Source: PBB1 sp043738425 (GTDB taxonomy: Bacteria > Pseudomonadota > Gammaproteobacteria > Burkholderiales > Burkholderiaceae_C). Taken from it: 64,000 nucleotides of DNA. The position numbers and the translations under genes are program-made. The DNA lies in the NCBI GenBank assembly GCA_043738425.1, contig JAYUGJ010000015.1:1-64000 (forward strand), given 5' to 3'. The notes below the pieces were generated by a model. The model ran no database searches. It was not told where the DNA came from and saw only the letters and a list, made by a program, of their open reading frames with translations. Shown one piece after another: positions 1 to 7,959 of this stretch. Every line of letters begins with the position of its first letter. Within the stretch, counting starts at the first letter, position 1.

Positions 1-1174
1 GGTGCTCGACAGCACCGACGCGCAACCGGCCGACCACCAGGCCGGCGGCGAGCTGATCGGCCGCGAAGGCAGCCACCGCGCGGCTGAGCGGGCTGCCACA
101 CAAGCCCGCGAACAAGCCCGCGAACAACAAGCCGCCGCGCGCGCCGCCGATGCCGCCAGAGCCGCCGCACAAATGCAGCCGCCGGTGTTTGCGGGGGGCG
201 GTGCATCTGGCAATGCATTCACCACCACGAGCCCATCGGTGTCCAGCGCCAATGGCCCGAGCTTCGCCGACCTGGCGGCTGCAACGCCCTCGGTGTTCGA
301 ACAAACGCAGCGCTACGCGCACACCGGCGCCGACTCGGCATCGTTCGGGCAATTCGCCTCGGACCAGGGCCACGGGCGAATCGCTGCGGCCAGCACTTCG
401 CTGGTTGCTGCGGAGTCTTACGCATCAGCGCGTGTTGACGCAAAACTTGCACCGGTCGGTTCGGGCGCTGACTCGACACCACGTGGCGGTTTTGACCTGG
501 CACCGGCTGCGCAAACGGGGTCAAGCGGTGGCTTCACGGGTTACGTGCTGGACAAGATCGACGCCTTCGAGAATTCGCCGCTGGGTCAGGTTTTTCAGGG
601 CTTGCCGCTCGAGGGCTTTATCTTGGGTGGAGCCAAGGCAGGATTGATTTGGGCGGGGCGTGTGGGGCAGGCCGGTGAGGCGGTGGCCACCGAAGCCGCG
701 GCACTGCAGCGCATCGGGGTGAATGCCCCTGCGGTGGCAGACTCAGCCGAGCGGTCTGTGCTGCTGCAAGCTAAAGCGAAAGCCAACGCACTTCGACGCC
801 TGCAAGAAATGGAAGCGTCGGTGCCAGGTGTTCATTACTTGGAGAAGCACGGAGCGCAACTGACCTTGCAATCGCAGTTTGACCGGGCGGCGTATGGGCT
901 GAACCCGACCACGGGAGTGCAGCAAGGCATACCGTCTGCTGCCACGCGATTTCTGAGCAATCGGGATCAGCTAAATGTGATTGACAGGGCGGAAAATATT
1001 TATCGAGGAACGGGAAGTCTGGACTTCGCACAAGAACCCATTCGCTTCCAGTCAATCATTGGCAGCGGTTTTGAACGTGGCACGTTGAACTACGGTGTGC
1101 AGTACTCGGGGCAAGTGTTCGTCCGAGATTCAACTGGAAGAGCCGTCACAGCATTCCCACGTTGGGGGCAATAA
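1..1174 (+). CDS. C-terminal part of a probable polymorphic toxin (5' end outside window)
   Basis: The open frame runs in from the left edge, so the N-terminus is missing; 390 codons are visible. Residues ~25-58 are an Ala/Arg/Gln-rich, helix-prone stretch. A Gly/Ser/Ala-rich low-complexity linker follows, then a Gly/Ala-rich hydrophobic segment (~195-225). The last ~110 residues form a compact domain with LEKHG near 280, RFLSNRDQ near 317 and a TAFP end. This tip is visibly AT-richer than the body, the usual sign of an exchanged toxin module at the end of a CDI, Rhs or T6SS-type carrier. The end resembles RNase-like contact-dependent toxins in general style, but I cannot name the family. A putative immunity gene follows within 30 bases. 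Toxin function is inferred from architecture and context. Confidence 0.55.
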   Translation, partial: VLDSTDAQPADHQAGGELIGREGSHRAAERAATQAREQAREQQAAARAADAARAAAQMQPPVFAGGGASGNAFTTTSPSVSSANGPSFADLAAATPSVFEQTQRYAHTGADSASFGQFASDQGHGRIAAASTSLVAAESYASARVDAKLAPVGSGADSTPRGGFDLAPAAQTGSSGGFTGYVLDKIDAFENSPLGQVFQGLPLEGFILGGAKAGLIWAGRVGQAGEAVATEAAALQRIGVNAPAVADSAERSVLLQAKAKANALRRLQEMEASVPGVHYLEKHGAQLTLQSQFDRAAYGLNPTTGVQQGIPSAATRFLSNRDQLNVIDRAENIYRGTGSLDFAQEPIRFQSIIGSGFERGTLNYGVQYSGQVFVRDSTGRAVTAFPRWGQ

Positions 1175-1201
1175 ACATGATTAAAAAAACCAACCCATTT
1201 G

Positions 1202-1591
1202 ATGTCTTGGCTCAAATACCTTCACACTGAGTACCTGAGTCATGAGCAATATGTCGACTTGGCAACGTTTGACATAAACGATCCTGCTGATCAAGAGGCT
1301 CTCATCAAGCGGTTCATCTTTCCGGACTTTGGCGATTGCAATGCGGTCTCTCATCAGTCAATGATGCAGACGCTAATTGAGTTGCCGAACTTCCCTGAAT
1401 CCAAGGTTAGAGAAATGCTGTGGAGCGCAGGCCCCTTGACCGAAAAGCTCCACGACTACCGCGCGTTCTTCGATGAAGTGCGCGCCAAGTGCGAAGCGCT
1501 GCAAGCAAAAGCGCCTACCAGGGAGCACCGACACGCAGGACCCAGCTCAAGCACACGGGTGGATTCACACAGTTTGCCGACGGTGCCATAG
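1202..1591 (+). CDS. putative immunity protein of the preceding toxin (apparently frameshifted 5' end)
   Basis: The frame encodes 129 residues from ATG 1202. Residues ~1-90 are acidic and helical-looking (HEQYVDLATFD, FPDFGDCNA, the YRAFFDEV end), the size and style of small cytoplasmic immunity proteins. The last ~35 residues are basic and junk-like, probably readthrough into unrelated sequence. ATG 1177 lies two bases after the toxin stop and opens a short frame, MIKKTNPFDVLA, that ends at 1230. Skipping one base after its GAT codon at 1201-1203 would join NPFD directly to SWLKYLHTEYLS. A one-base frameshift in the original gene is therefore likely. Immunity function is inferred from position and composition only. 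Confidence 0.5.
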   Translation: MSWLKYLHTEYLSHEQYVDLATFDINDPADQEALIKRFIFPDFGDCNAVSHQSMMQTLIELPNFPESKVREMLWSAGPLTEKLHDYRAFFDEVRAKCEALQAKAPTREHRHAGPSSSTRVDSHSLPTVP

Positions 1592-1900
1592 CCGGCTTTG
1601 CCAGCGGCTTTGCCGACCTCACCGCCGAGCGCATGCAGCGAAGCATCCATTGCCTGAGCGGTGCCGAAGCCATGGCCGCCAAGCAAGCCGCCCGCCTGCT
1701 CACCTCGGTCATCCGCATCGCAGGCAGTCCCGGCAACCCTGGCGAACCCAAGCGACCCCGGCCAGGCGTACGCCACCGAACTGCTGATCGACGTGGTGGC
1801 CCGCGTCAAGGACGGCGTGGCCGAGCACGCTGCGCAGGGCGACAGGGCACAGAGCACTGCGGCACCGAGCAACTGCAGGCGCACCGCGCTTTACACCTGA
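1555..1900 (+). pseudogene. decayed remnant, possibly of a displaced toxin or pre-toxin region
   Basis: Protein-like sequence appears in two successive frames with no clean start. From about 1558 one frame reads FTQFADGAIAGFASGFADL and continues to about 1740. The next frame then reads NPSDPGQAYATELLIDVVA up to about 1840. A one-base shift near 1740-1750 would join them. The GFASGF-type segment resembles hydrophobic pre-toxin stretches of polymorphic toxins, and the position directly behind a toxin-immunity pair fits an orphan module. The assignment is tentative. The rest of the gap to 2086 shows nothing I can support. Confidence 0.35.
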
Positions 1901-2086
1901 CCCCATTGCAACGCCGAAATACAGTGGCGTGGATGAGGTGCCACTGGAATGCCCCCAGGCCAGCGGCAGCGGCCAGCCTTCTGGCAGTTTGATGCTCAGA
2001 CCCGCATGCCGTGCTGACGCGAAGTTCACCCGTGCCACGCCGCCAATGCTGCGGTCGCGGCTGCCGTCGCGGTTGGTGCTTTTGGC

Positions 2087-2734
2087 CTACGCCGGTTTGC
2101 CGAGTGCGGCCAGCGATTGCATGCGCTCGACGTAGCGGGCGATCAAATCGATTTCTAGATTGACCTGGGTGCCAGGTTTCAAATGGCCCAACGCGGTGTG
2201 GGTGATGGTGTGCGGAATCAGGTTGATGCTGATCTCGCAGCCGGTGTTGTGGTCGCGCGCGTAGTCGGTCACGCTGTTGACGGTCAGGCTGACGCCGTTG
2301 ACGGTAATCGAGCCTTTGTAGGCCAGAAACCGGGCCAGGCTCGGCGGCACATCGAGGCGCAGCGTCCACGACTCGCCGACCTCGGCGAAGTACGTCACGC
2401 AGCCGGTGCCATCGACGTGGCCGCTGACCAGGTGGCCGCCCAAACGGTCGTTGGCGCGCAGCGCTTTTTCCAGATTGACGGGGCCCAACTCAGCGAGGCC
2501 AGCGGTTTTGTTCAGACTTTCAGCCGACACGTCGACCGTGAACGTGGCCGCTTGCGCATCGACTGTGGTGACCGTCATGCACGCACCGTTGATCGCGATG
2601 CTGTCGCCCAACCCAACGTCGTTGAGGTAGCCGCTGGGTGTGCCGATGCTGAGCTGCTTGCCGTGCGACACCTCGGTGCCGAGTGATCGTGAATTCGTGA
2701 TGCGGCCGACGCCGGAGATGATGCCTGTGAACAT
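2087..2734 (-). CDS. ribE: riboflavin synthase, alpha subunit
   Basis: Converts two molecules of 6,7-dimethyl-8-ribityllumazine into riboflavin plus the pyrimidinedione, the last step of riboflavin synthesis in the cytosol. The 215-residue product begins with the diagnostic MFTGII and has the two internally repeated lumazine-binding halves: the first has SIAINGACMTV (~50) and HLVSGHVDG (~100), the second has SITVNGVSLTVN (~140) and NLIPHT. The family length is 200-220 residues. The frame stays open 37 codons upstream, but MFTGII fixes the start. The gene lies 31 bases behind ribD in the same direction, so the two are probably cotranscribed. The C-terminus is complete. Confidence 0.95.
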   Translation of the reverse strand: MFTGIISGVGRITNSRSLGTEVSHGKQLSIGTPSGYLNDVGLGDSIAINGACMTVTTVDAQAATFTVDVSAESLNKTAGLAELGPVNLEKALRANDRLGGHLVSGHVDGTGCVTYFAEVGESWTLRLDVPPSLARFLAYKGSITVNGVSLTVNSVTDYARDHNTGCEISINLIPHTITHTALGHLKPGTQVNLEIDLIARYVERMQSLAALGKPA

Positions 2735-2765
2735 GGCTGCGATTGTCTCAGCCGCGGGCAAGGAC

Positions 2766-3896
2766 CTACTTTGCGGCCGGGCGCGCCAGCACGCGCAGGT
2801 CATCGCCGATTCGCTCGATCTGATGAAAGCGCAATGACAGCGCATCGGTCAATTCGGTGAGCGGGCCGAATGCAGCCATGTCGCGGCCCGCGCCCAGCAA
2901 CTTCGGCGCGAGGTAAATCAAGAACTCATCGACCAAGCGCTCACGTACCAACGATCCGTTGAGTTGCTGGCCGGCTTCTACATGCAGCTCGTTGATGCCG
3001 CGACCGGCCAGGTCGGCCAGCATCGCGGCGAGGTCGACTTTGCCTGCGTTGGGGCCCACGCCGCCGGGCAATGGCTGCACGTCGACGCCGCGCGCGACCA
3101 ACGCGGCCAGCCGCTCGGCAGTGGGGTTGGCGCAGTACACCAGCGCGTTGCCGGGCGCATCAAAAATGCGTGCACTGAGCGCGGCGTCCAGCCGTGAATC
3201 CACCAGCACGCGCAGTGGCTGATGGGGCGTGCTCACCAACCGCACATCGAGCCGCGGGTTGTCTGCGGCGACCGTGCCCACGCCGGTCAGCACGGCCCCC
3301 GCGCGGCGTCGCCAGGCGTGGCCGTCGGTGCGTGCGGCCTCGCCGGTGATCCATTGACTGGTGCCGTTTTGCAGCGCGGTGCGCCCATCGAGCGAGGCCG
3401 CCACTTTGAGCCGCAGCCACGGCCGCTGGCGCTGCATGCGCGAGAAAAAACCGATGTTGAGTTCGCGCGAGGCGACCGCTGCCTGGCTGTAGACGCCGCA
3501 GACGATCACGTCGGTGCCGCCAGCCCGCAATTGCGCGATGCCACCGCCCGCCACCAGCGGGTTCGGGTCTTCCACTGCGATCACCACCTGGGCGACACCG
3601 GCTTGCAGCAACGCGTCGCAGCACGGCGGTGTGCGGCCGTGGTGCGCACACGGCTCCAGCGTCACGAAGACGGCCGCGCCGCGCACGCGGTGGCCGCGCG
3701 CTGCGGCGTCGCGCAGCGCCATCACTTCGGCGTGTGGCGCGCCCGCCGCCTGCGTGTGGCCTTGCCCGATCAGCACGCCATCGGTGCTGACGATGACGCA
3801 ACCGACACGTGGGTTGGGCTCACTCAACCCCACGGCGTGCTCGGCCAGCGCCTGGGCAGTGGCCATCCAGTGATCGAAGGCGTGGGCAGTGGTCAT
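2766..3896 (-). CDS. ribD: bifunctional diaminohydroxyphosphoribosylaminopyrimidine deaminase / reductase
   Basis: Carries out the second and third steps of the riboflavin pathway: deamination of the pyrimidine, then NADPH-dependent side-chain reduction. The protein has 376 residues (family ~360-380). The N-terminal cytidine-deaminase-like domain has the zinc site HAEV (~50) and PCAHHGRTPPC (~75-85). The C-terminal DHFR-like reductase domain has ASLDGRTA, ITGEAARTDGHAWRR and ELHVEAGQQLNG. The chosen ATG 3896 starts MTTAHAFDHW; MATAQA ten residues later is an alternative, and the 30 codons upstream look non-family. The gene lies between the pilin genes and ribE on the same strand. Confidence 0.94.
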   Translation of the reverse strand: MTTAHAFDHWMATAQALAEHAVGLSEPNPRVGCVIVSTDGVLIGQGHTQAAGAPHAEVMALRDAAARGHRVRGAAVFVTLEPCAHHGRTPPCCDALLQAGVAQVVIAVEDPNPLVAGGGIAQLRAGGTDVIVCGVYSQAAVASRELNIGFFSRMQRQRPWLRLKVAASLDGRTALQNGTSQWITGEAARTDGHAWRRRAGAVLTGVGTVAADNPRLDVRLVSTPHQPLRVLVDSRLDAALSARIFDAPGNALVYCANPTAERLAALVARGVDVQPLPGGVGPNAGKVDLAAMLADLAGRGINELHVEAGQQLNGSLVRERLVDEFLIYLAPKLLGAGRDMAAFGPLTELTDALSLRFHQIERIGDDLRVLARPAAK

Positions 3897-3921
3897 CAAT
3901 AGTTGATAGGTCGATGCGAAA

Positions 3922-5313
3922 TCAAGGCTGGTGCGGTGCGGTGTTGACCGCAGGCAGTACGCCGATGCCGATTCTCGCGGCTGCACTGTCGGGGCAGCTT
4001 TGGTCGCCCGCGATCACCAGAAAGTTTTGTTGCAGCAGCGTGTGGCGCACCTGGTGGTAAACCGCCGGATGCGCGTCATTCAAGTCGGCTGCGGCGTTGC
4101 CACCCGGGTGGGCGGTGTAGCGGCACACGCGGTGGTCGGTGGCTGCGGTGCCCAGCGTCCAGCCATTCGGAACCAGCGTGCTCGCGCCCGACCAGTGCGT
4201 TGCCGCGCGCGTTACCGGCACCAGGCAGTGGTACGCCACAAAGCGCTCGCCCAGGTCGGTCCAATCGGCGGCACCCACGTCGGCTGGCACCGCGCCAATC
4301 GCCACTGCCATGCGCTGAATGCCATCGACCGCGCGGATTTGCACCGTCTTTTGCGCCTCGGTGTGGCACCACGGCGAGGCTGCCGTTGCGGGTTCGGCCG
4401 GTGCAACCGATAACGCCACTGACGTCGCAACCGACGGCGCATCTGACAACGCCACCGACAACGCCACAGCGAGCGGTGCATCGTTGGCGTTCGCCGCATC
4501 GGGTGGTCGCGCATTTGAAAATCGCACCACGCCGCTCAACAGCCGTGCGCTGACTTCGCGGCACGCGCTCAAGTGTTCCGGGCGCAGATCGTTGGCGGCG
4601 ACACGGGCCGGCACCTCGCAGCTGGCCACGACGACGCCGCTGGCGTGATCGAACAGCAGCGCGGTGGTGCCGCGGGCGTCGGGCTTGAACGCGCTGCGGC
4701 CGTTGCCGAGGTCGACTGCGCCCGGCGGTAGTCCGCGCGTGCGTGCATGGTCGGTTGTGCCGGAAGACGCACCGGGTGCCAGGTTTAAAGCGCCCGTCAT
4801 CACCGGGTCGGTTCCGGCAATGGCGCTGTGCAACACCGCGCGTTGTGCGCTGCCGTCGCGCGCCGTCCAGGTCACGCGCGAGGTGGTGCTTTTCAGGCGC
4901 AGCGGGTTGCTGGTGTCGGTGCCTGTATCGGCACCCGCGTCGGCACCCGCGTCAGCACCCGTATCGAGCTGGCGTGTCAGTTGGTACACCGCGTTCAGCG
5001 GCGCGCCGTCGAGTTGATCGATGGACCGGATGGCCGAAGTCATGCGGTCGTAGTCGGTGTCGGCGCTGGCGGCCTCATGTGCAGCGTGGACGGTCGTGTA
5101 GGCGCGCATTGATTCGATGTCGTGCTGTGCGATGCGCACCGCCTCTGAGCGCTGCCGGGCGACATCCGCATGCACATGCAGGTGGTGTTGCAACCTCGAC
5201 ATCGACAGCGCACCGCCGGCCAGCACCGCAAACGCCAGCACCGCCTCCAGCAGCGAGGTGCCGCGCTGGGCGCGGCGGCATGCTCGGGTCGAGCGGATGG
5301 TGTGCGGCATCAA
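3922..5313 (-). CDS. large prepilin-like protein, PilV type
   Basis: The 463-residue protein has a type III prepilin signal: RGTSLLEAVLAF, with cleavage after the Gly of RG and Glu at mature position 5, then a ~20-residue hydrophobic helix. It should be processed by PilD and inserted in the inner membrane as a minor pilin. This is much longer than ordinary PilV proteins (150-200 residues). The extra length includes two low-complexity stretches, GADAGADAG-type near residue 120 and VALSVALS-type near 290, both with a 4-residue (12-bp) period. Several Cys residues in the C-terminal half could form disulfides. The start overlaps the pilX stop by four bases (ATGA), so translation is coupled. The exact subfamily is uncertain. 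Confidence 0.8.
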   Translation of the reverse strand: MMPHTIRSTRACRRAQRGTSLLEAVLAFAVLAGGALSMSRLQHHLHVHADVARQRSEAVRIAQHDIESMRAYTTVHAAHEAASADTDYDRMTSAIRSIDQLDGAPLNAVYQLTRQLDTGADAGADAGADTGTDTSNPLRLKSTTSRVTWTARDGSAQRAVLHSAIAGTDPVMTGALNLAPGASSGTTDHARTRGLPPGAVDLGNGRSAFKPDARGTTALLFDHASGVVVASCEVPARVAANDLRPEHLSACREVSARLLSGVVRFSNARPPDAANANDAPLAVALSVALSDAPSVATSVALSVAPAEPATAASPWCHTEAQKTVQIRAVDGIQRMAVAIGAVPADVGAADWTDLGERFVAYHCLVPVTRAATHWSGASTLVPNGWTLGTAATDHRVCRYTAHPGGNAAADLNDAHPAVYHQVRHTLLQQNFLVIAGDQSCPDSAAARIGIGVLPAVNTAPHQP

Positions 5314-6668
5314 AAATCCCTCCAGCTGCCTGACGCGCGCGCGAAGCTGCCGGTCTGGGTTTGCAACGCCCGCAGCACCGCCGCGTCGTAGTTCACTTGG
5401 GCGGCAGCGTGGGCTGAAAAGTCAGACTCCGAGACGACTGCGCCGTGCGTTTGCGCGGGCACACCGGACGCACCTGCTGCGTCGTCGCACAGCACCTCGG
5501 CGGCATACAGCACGCCGTGCAGCCGCAGCGCGCCGTGCAGCGTGGCGCGGCCACTCACCACGATGACCACCGGGTCCGCTGGCGTGCCCAGCGTGGCGGG
5601 GCCATCGAACTGCGCATCGCCTTCCAGCCAAACCAAGTGGTTGCTGTCGGTGTGTTCGATGGCGTGGGCAACTGCCGCCGCGCAATCGCCGGTGCAGCGC
5701 AGTGTTTGCATCGCAGCGTGGTTTTTCCAGGTGGCTTTGTCGACTCCGAAATAGGTGGCGAACAGGCGGTCGTTCGACCGCGCTGCCAGCGCTCGGTCAT
5801 GGCTTGCGGCCGATGCGCTGGCTATGCCGCCGGGTGCGGTGGTGAGCTGCAAAGCTGCGCCTCGCAGGTCACCACCGGCATGCACCGTGACGCCGCCCGA
5901 TGCGGCATCGGCGTTGTCGATACCAAGCGCAGCCGTGCCCGCATCGACTGTGCCTTTGGCGGTGAGTGCAGCGCGCGGTGCCATCGACAAACCGGGCAGC
6001 AGGCCGAGCATCGCGTGCACTGTGCTGGTGGCGTCGGTGTGGCGGCTGACGTGGTCGGTGTCGTGATCGGCAGGGCCGGGCCGACACGCGCCACTGGCGC
6101 TGGTGCAGCCGATGCTGGTGATGCGCACCAGGCCGGCTTGCGCCACGTCGGTGAACTGCACGATGAACGCGGGCTGCGCGGCCGCGCTTTCGGTGGCGTC
6201 GGTTGCAGCGACATCCAGCGCAGCGGCATCGAAGTTCGGCTCGCCGTTGACCGGGCAGCTGCACGCCCAGCCGCTGCCATCGGCACGGCGCACGCAGGCT
6301 GCTTGCAACGCGACCGCCGTGCCGTCGCGCAGCCAGGTCAGCGCGGTGTGTTGGCCGCTGATCGAATCGACCTGCAAATAGCGTGATCTGAATGACGCAT
6401 CGCCAGCGCTGCCGCTGCGCTGGCAGCGCGCGTTGATGCGGTGCGGATCATTCAACTGCGCGGTGGCCCATTCCAGCCCGGCCTCGGCGGCTTCGAACGC
6501 TTGTGCCGCGCGGTACTGGTTGGCCGATGCGCGTTGCTCGACCCACAACCCGCGGTTGGCATACGCAGCCGTGAGCGTCATTGCAAAAAACAGCATCAAG
6601 GTGACCGCGAGTGCGGCCACACCGCGTTGCGCATGGCGTGTGCTGAGGTGGCGTTTGAATGTGTGCAT
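5310..6668 (-). CDS. pilX: minor pilin assembly protein, PilX type
   Basis: The 452-residue protein starts MHTFKRHL and carries the PilX N-terminal signature: QRGVAALAVTLMLFFAM, a hydrophobic helix, then NQYRAAQAFEAAEAGLEWA with the conserved EAAEAGLE motif (~60). PilX proteins belong to the minor-pilin complex that primes type IV pilus assembly. The remainder is poorly conserved, Ala/Thr-rich and predicted periplasmic, and it is longer than typical PilX (~200 residues). The frame extends 66 codons upstream into pilW, but the family start is ATG 6668, seven bases after the pilW stop. Confidence 0.82.
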   Translation of the reverse strand: MHTFKRHLSTRHAQRGVAALAVTLMLFFAMTLTAAYANRGLWVEQRASANQYRAAQAFEAAEAGLEWATAQLNDPHRINARCQRSGSAGDASFRSRYLQVDSISGQHTALTWLRDGTAVALQAACVRRADGSGWACSCPVNGEPNFDAAALDVAATDATESAAAQPAFIVQFTDVAQAGLVRITSIGCTSASGACRPGPADHDTDHVSRHTDATSTVHAMLGLLPGLSMAPRAALTAKGTVDAGTAALGIDNADAASGGVTVHAGGDLRGAALQLTTAPGGIASASAASHDRALAARSNDRLFATYFGVDKATWKNHAAMQTLRCTGDCAAAVAHAIEHTDSNHLVWLEGDAQFDGPATLGTPADPVVIVVSGRATLHGALRLHGVLYAAEVLCDDAAGASGVPAQTHGAVVSESDFSAHAAAQVNYDAAVLRALQTQTGSFARASGSWRDF

Positions 6669-6675
6669 GGCAGCC

Positions 6676-7446
6676 TCAAGCAGGGCACGAGCCGCTGATC
6701 GCGTCGTTGCGCAAGCGCACCTGCGACTGCACCGTGCGTACGCTGGCGCCGTCGGTCGGATGGTCGGTCGCGTTGCGGGCCGACACCGTGACGGTGACGC
6801 TGCGCACGTGCTGCTGCGGTGGGCAGGTGCTGCTGTCGGGCGGGCAGGGCGTGCTGCACAGCGCATCGAGCGGCACCCGCTGTTCGGTCGGTGTGATGTC
6901 GAGCCGCGTCACCGTGACGCTCGTGCTGTCGGTCAGCGCCTGCCAGTTGGCGCGGCCGATTTGCATTTCGATCACACCGCGCCGCAGCCGCAAGCCGAAC
7001 TGTTCGTTTGCATCGACGCGGTGGTTCTCGGTGGCGTCGAGTGAGTAGCCGTAAGTGATGGAGCTGCCGGCTGTGTCGGCGCTCAGCAGCTCGCTGTATG
7101 GGTTGCTGGTGGGCGCTGTCGGTGTGGTGGCGGTAGCAGTGGCAGCGGTGGAAGTGGCGGTGGCGGCAGCGGTGTCGCTGCCTCGCCAAACGCCCGCTTC
7201 GGCTGCGCCCCAGTAGCCAGCGCGCCGCAGATCGCGGCTGATCAAATCGGACGCGGTGCGCAAGTCGAGCATCAAGCGGCTTTGTGCCACCAGCGATTGC
7301 GATGCCCGCAGGTGCGTCACCAGCATGCCGAGTGCAGCACCGACGATGAACAGGCCCAGCACCATCGCGATCAACAACTCGGTCAGCGAAACGCCGGCTT
7401 GGCTGCGTGCGCCCATGTGTTTACCCGGCACCGTGTTGCGTGTCAT
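6676..7446 (-). CDS. pilW: minor pilin, PilW type
   Basis: The 256-residue protein has a prepilin signal at residues ~10-40: QAGVSLTELLIAMVLGLF, with Gly before the cleavage site and Glu at mature +5, followed by the PilW-like region LMLDLRTASDLISRDLRRAGYWG. PilW helps form the tip-initiation complex with FimT, PilV and PilX. A Thr/Ala-rich stretch near residue 110 (TAAATATSTAATATATT) is a low-complexity insertion. ATG 7446 lies one base after the upstream stop at 7448, so coupling is likely. MGARSQ, nine residues in, is an alternative start. Confidence 0.85.
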   Translation of the reverse strand: MTRNTVPGKHMGARSQAGVSLTELLIAMVLGLFIVGAALGMLVTHLRASQSLVAQSRLMLDLRTASDLISRDLRRAGYWGAAEAGVWRGSDTAAATATSTAATATATTPTAPTSNPYSELLSADTAGSSITYGYSLDATENHRVDANEQFGLRLRRGVIEMQIGRANWQALTDSTSVTVTRLDITPTEQRVPLDALCSTPCPPDSSTCPPQQHVRSVTVTVSARNATDHPTDGASVRTVQSQVRLRNDAISGSCPA

Positions 7447-7447
7447 C

Positions 7448-7903
7448 TCACAGCCTCCAGCAACGGCGGTTGATCGGTGCGGCGTTGTCGGCCAGGTCGG
7501 TTGCGCCTGATGCGTAGTCGACATTTGCGCCATCCACCGTGAGTTGCAAATGGCGGCACAGCGTGTCGCGTTGCTGGCCACCCAATGCGCTGGCGCGCAC
7601 CGAGTAACCGCGGCTTGAATGCGCCACCACCGCAATCTCGTAGTGCTTCGCTGGCGAGACGGTGTCCATACCCAGCTGCGCCAGTTCAGCGTAGCTGAGG
7701 TGGTCGGCGCGAAAGCGCTCTTGCAGCAGCTGCACGCCCATCAGCGCCGTCAACGCGTCGCTGCGCCGCGCGGTGGTGATCGCATCGCTGAAGCTCGGGT
7801 AAGCCAACGTCGACAAGGTGCACACCACGGCGAGACAGATCAGCAACTCGACCAGCGTGTAGCCGTGCACCGTGCGCGGCGCGGGGGGCATCAAATCAGG
7901 CAT
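7448..7903 (-). CDS. type IV prepilin-like protein (PilE-like)
   Basis: The 151-residue protein begins MPDLMPPAP and has a prepilin peptidase site at HGYTLVELLICLAVV (Gly before the cut, Glu at +5). It ends in a RCWRL tail like PilE-type minor pilins. An AAGGAG Shine-Dalgarno lies seven bases before ATG 7903 and settles the start; the 36 codons upstream are not needed. Second pilin-family gene in the cluster after fimT. It could be called PilE or PilV in different schemes, so no symbol is given. Confidence 0.82.
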   Translation of the reverse strand: MPDLMPPAPRTVHGYTLVELLICLAVVCTLSTLAYPSFSDAITTARRSDALTALMGVQLLQERFRADHLSYAELAQLGMDTVSPAKHYEIAVVAHSSRGYSVRASALGGQQRDTLCRHLQLTVDGANVDYASGATDLADNAAPINRRCWRL

Positions 7904-7959
7904 GGCGACAGCTCCTTGGGCATCAAAACAATCAGGGTCGACAACGCATCCATACACAT

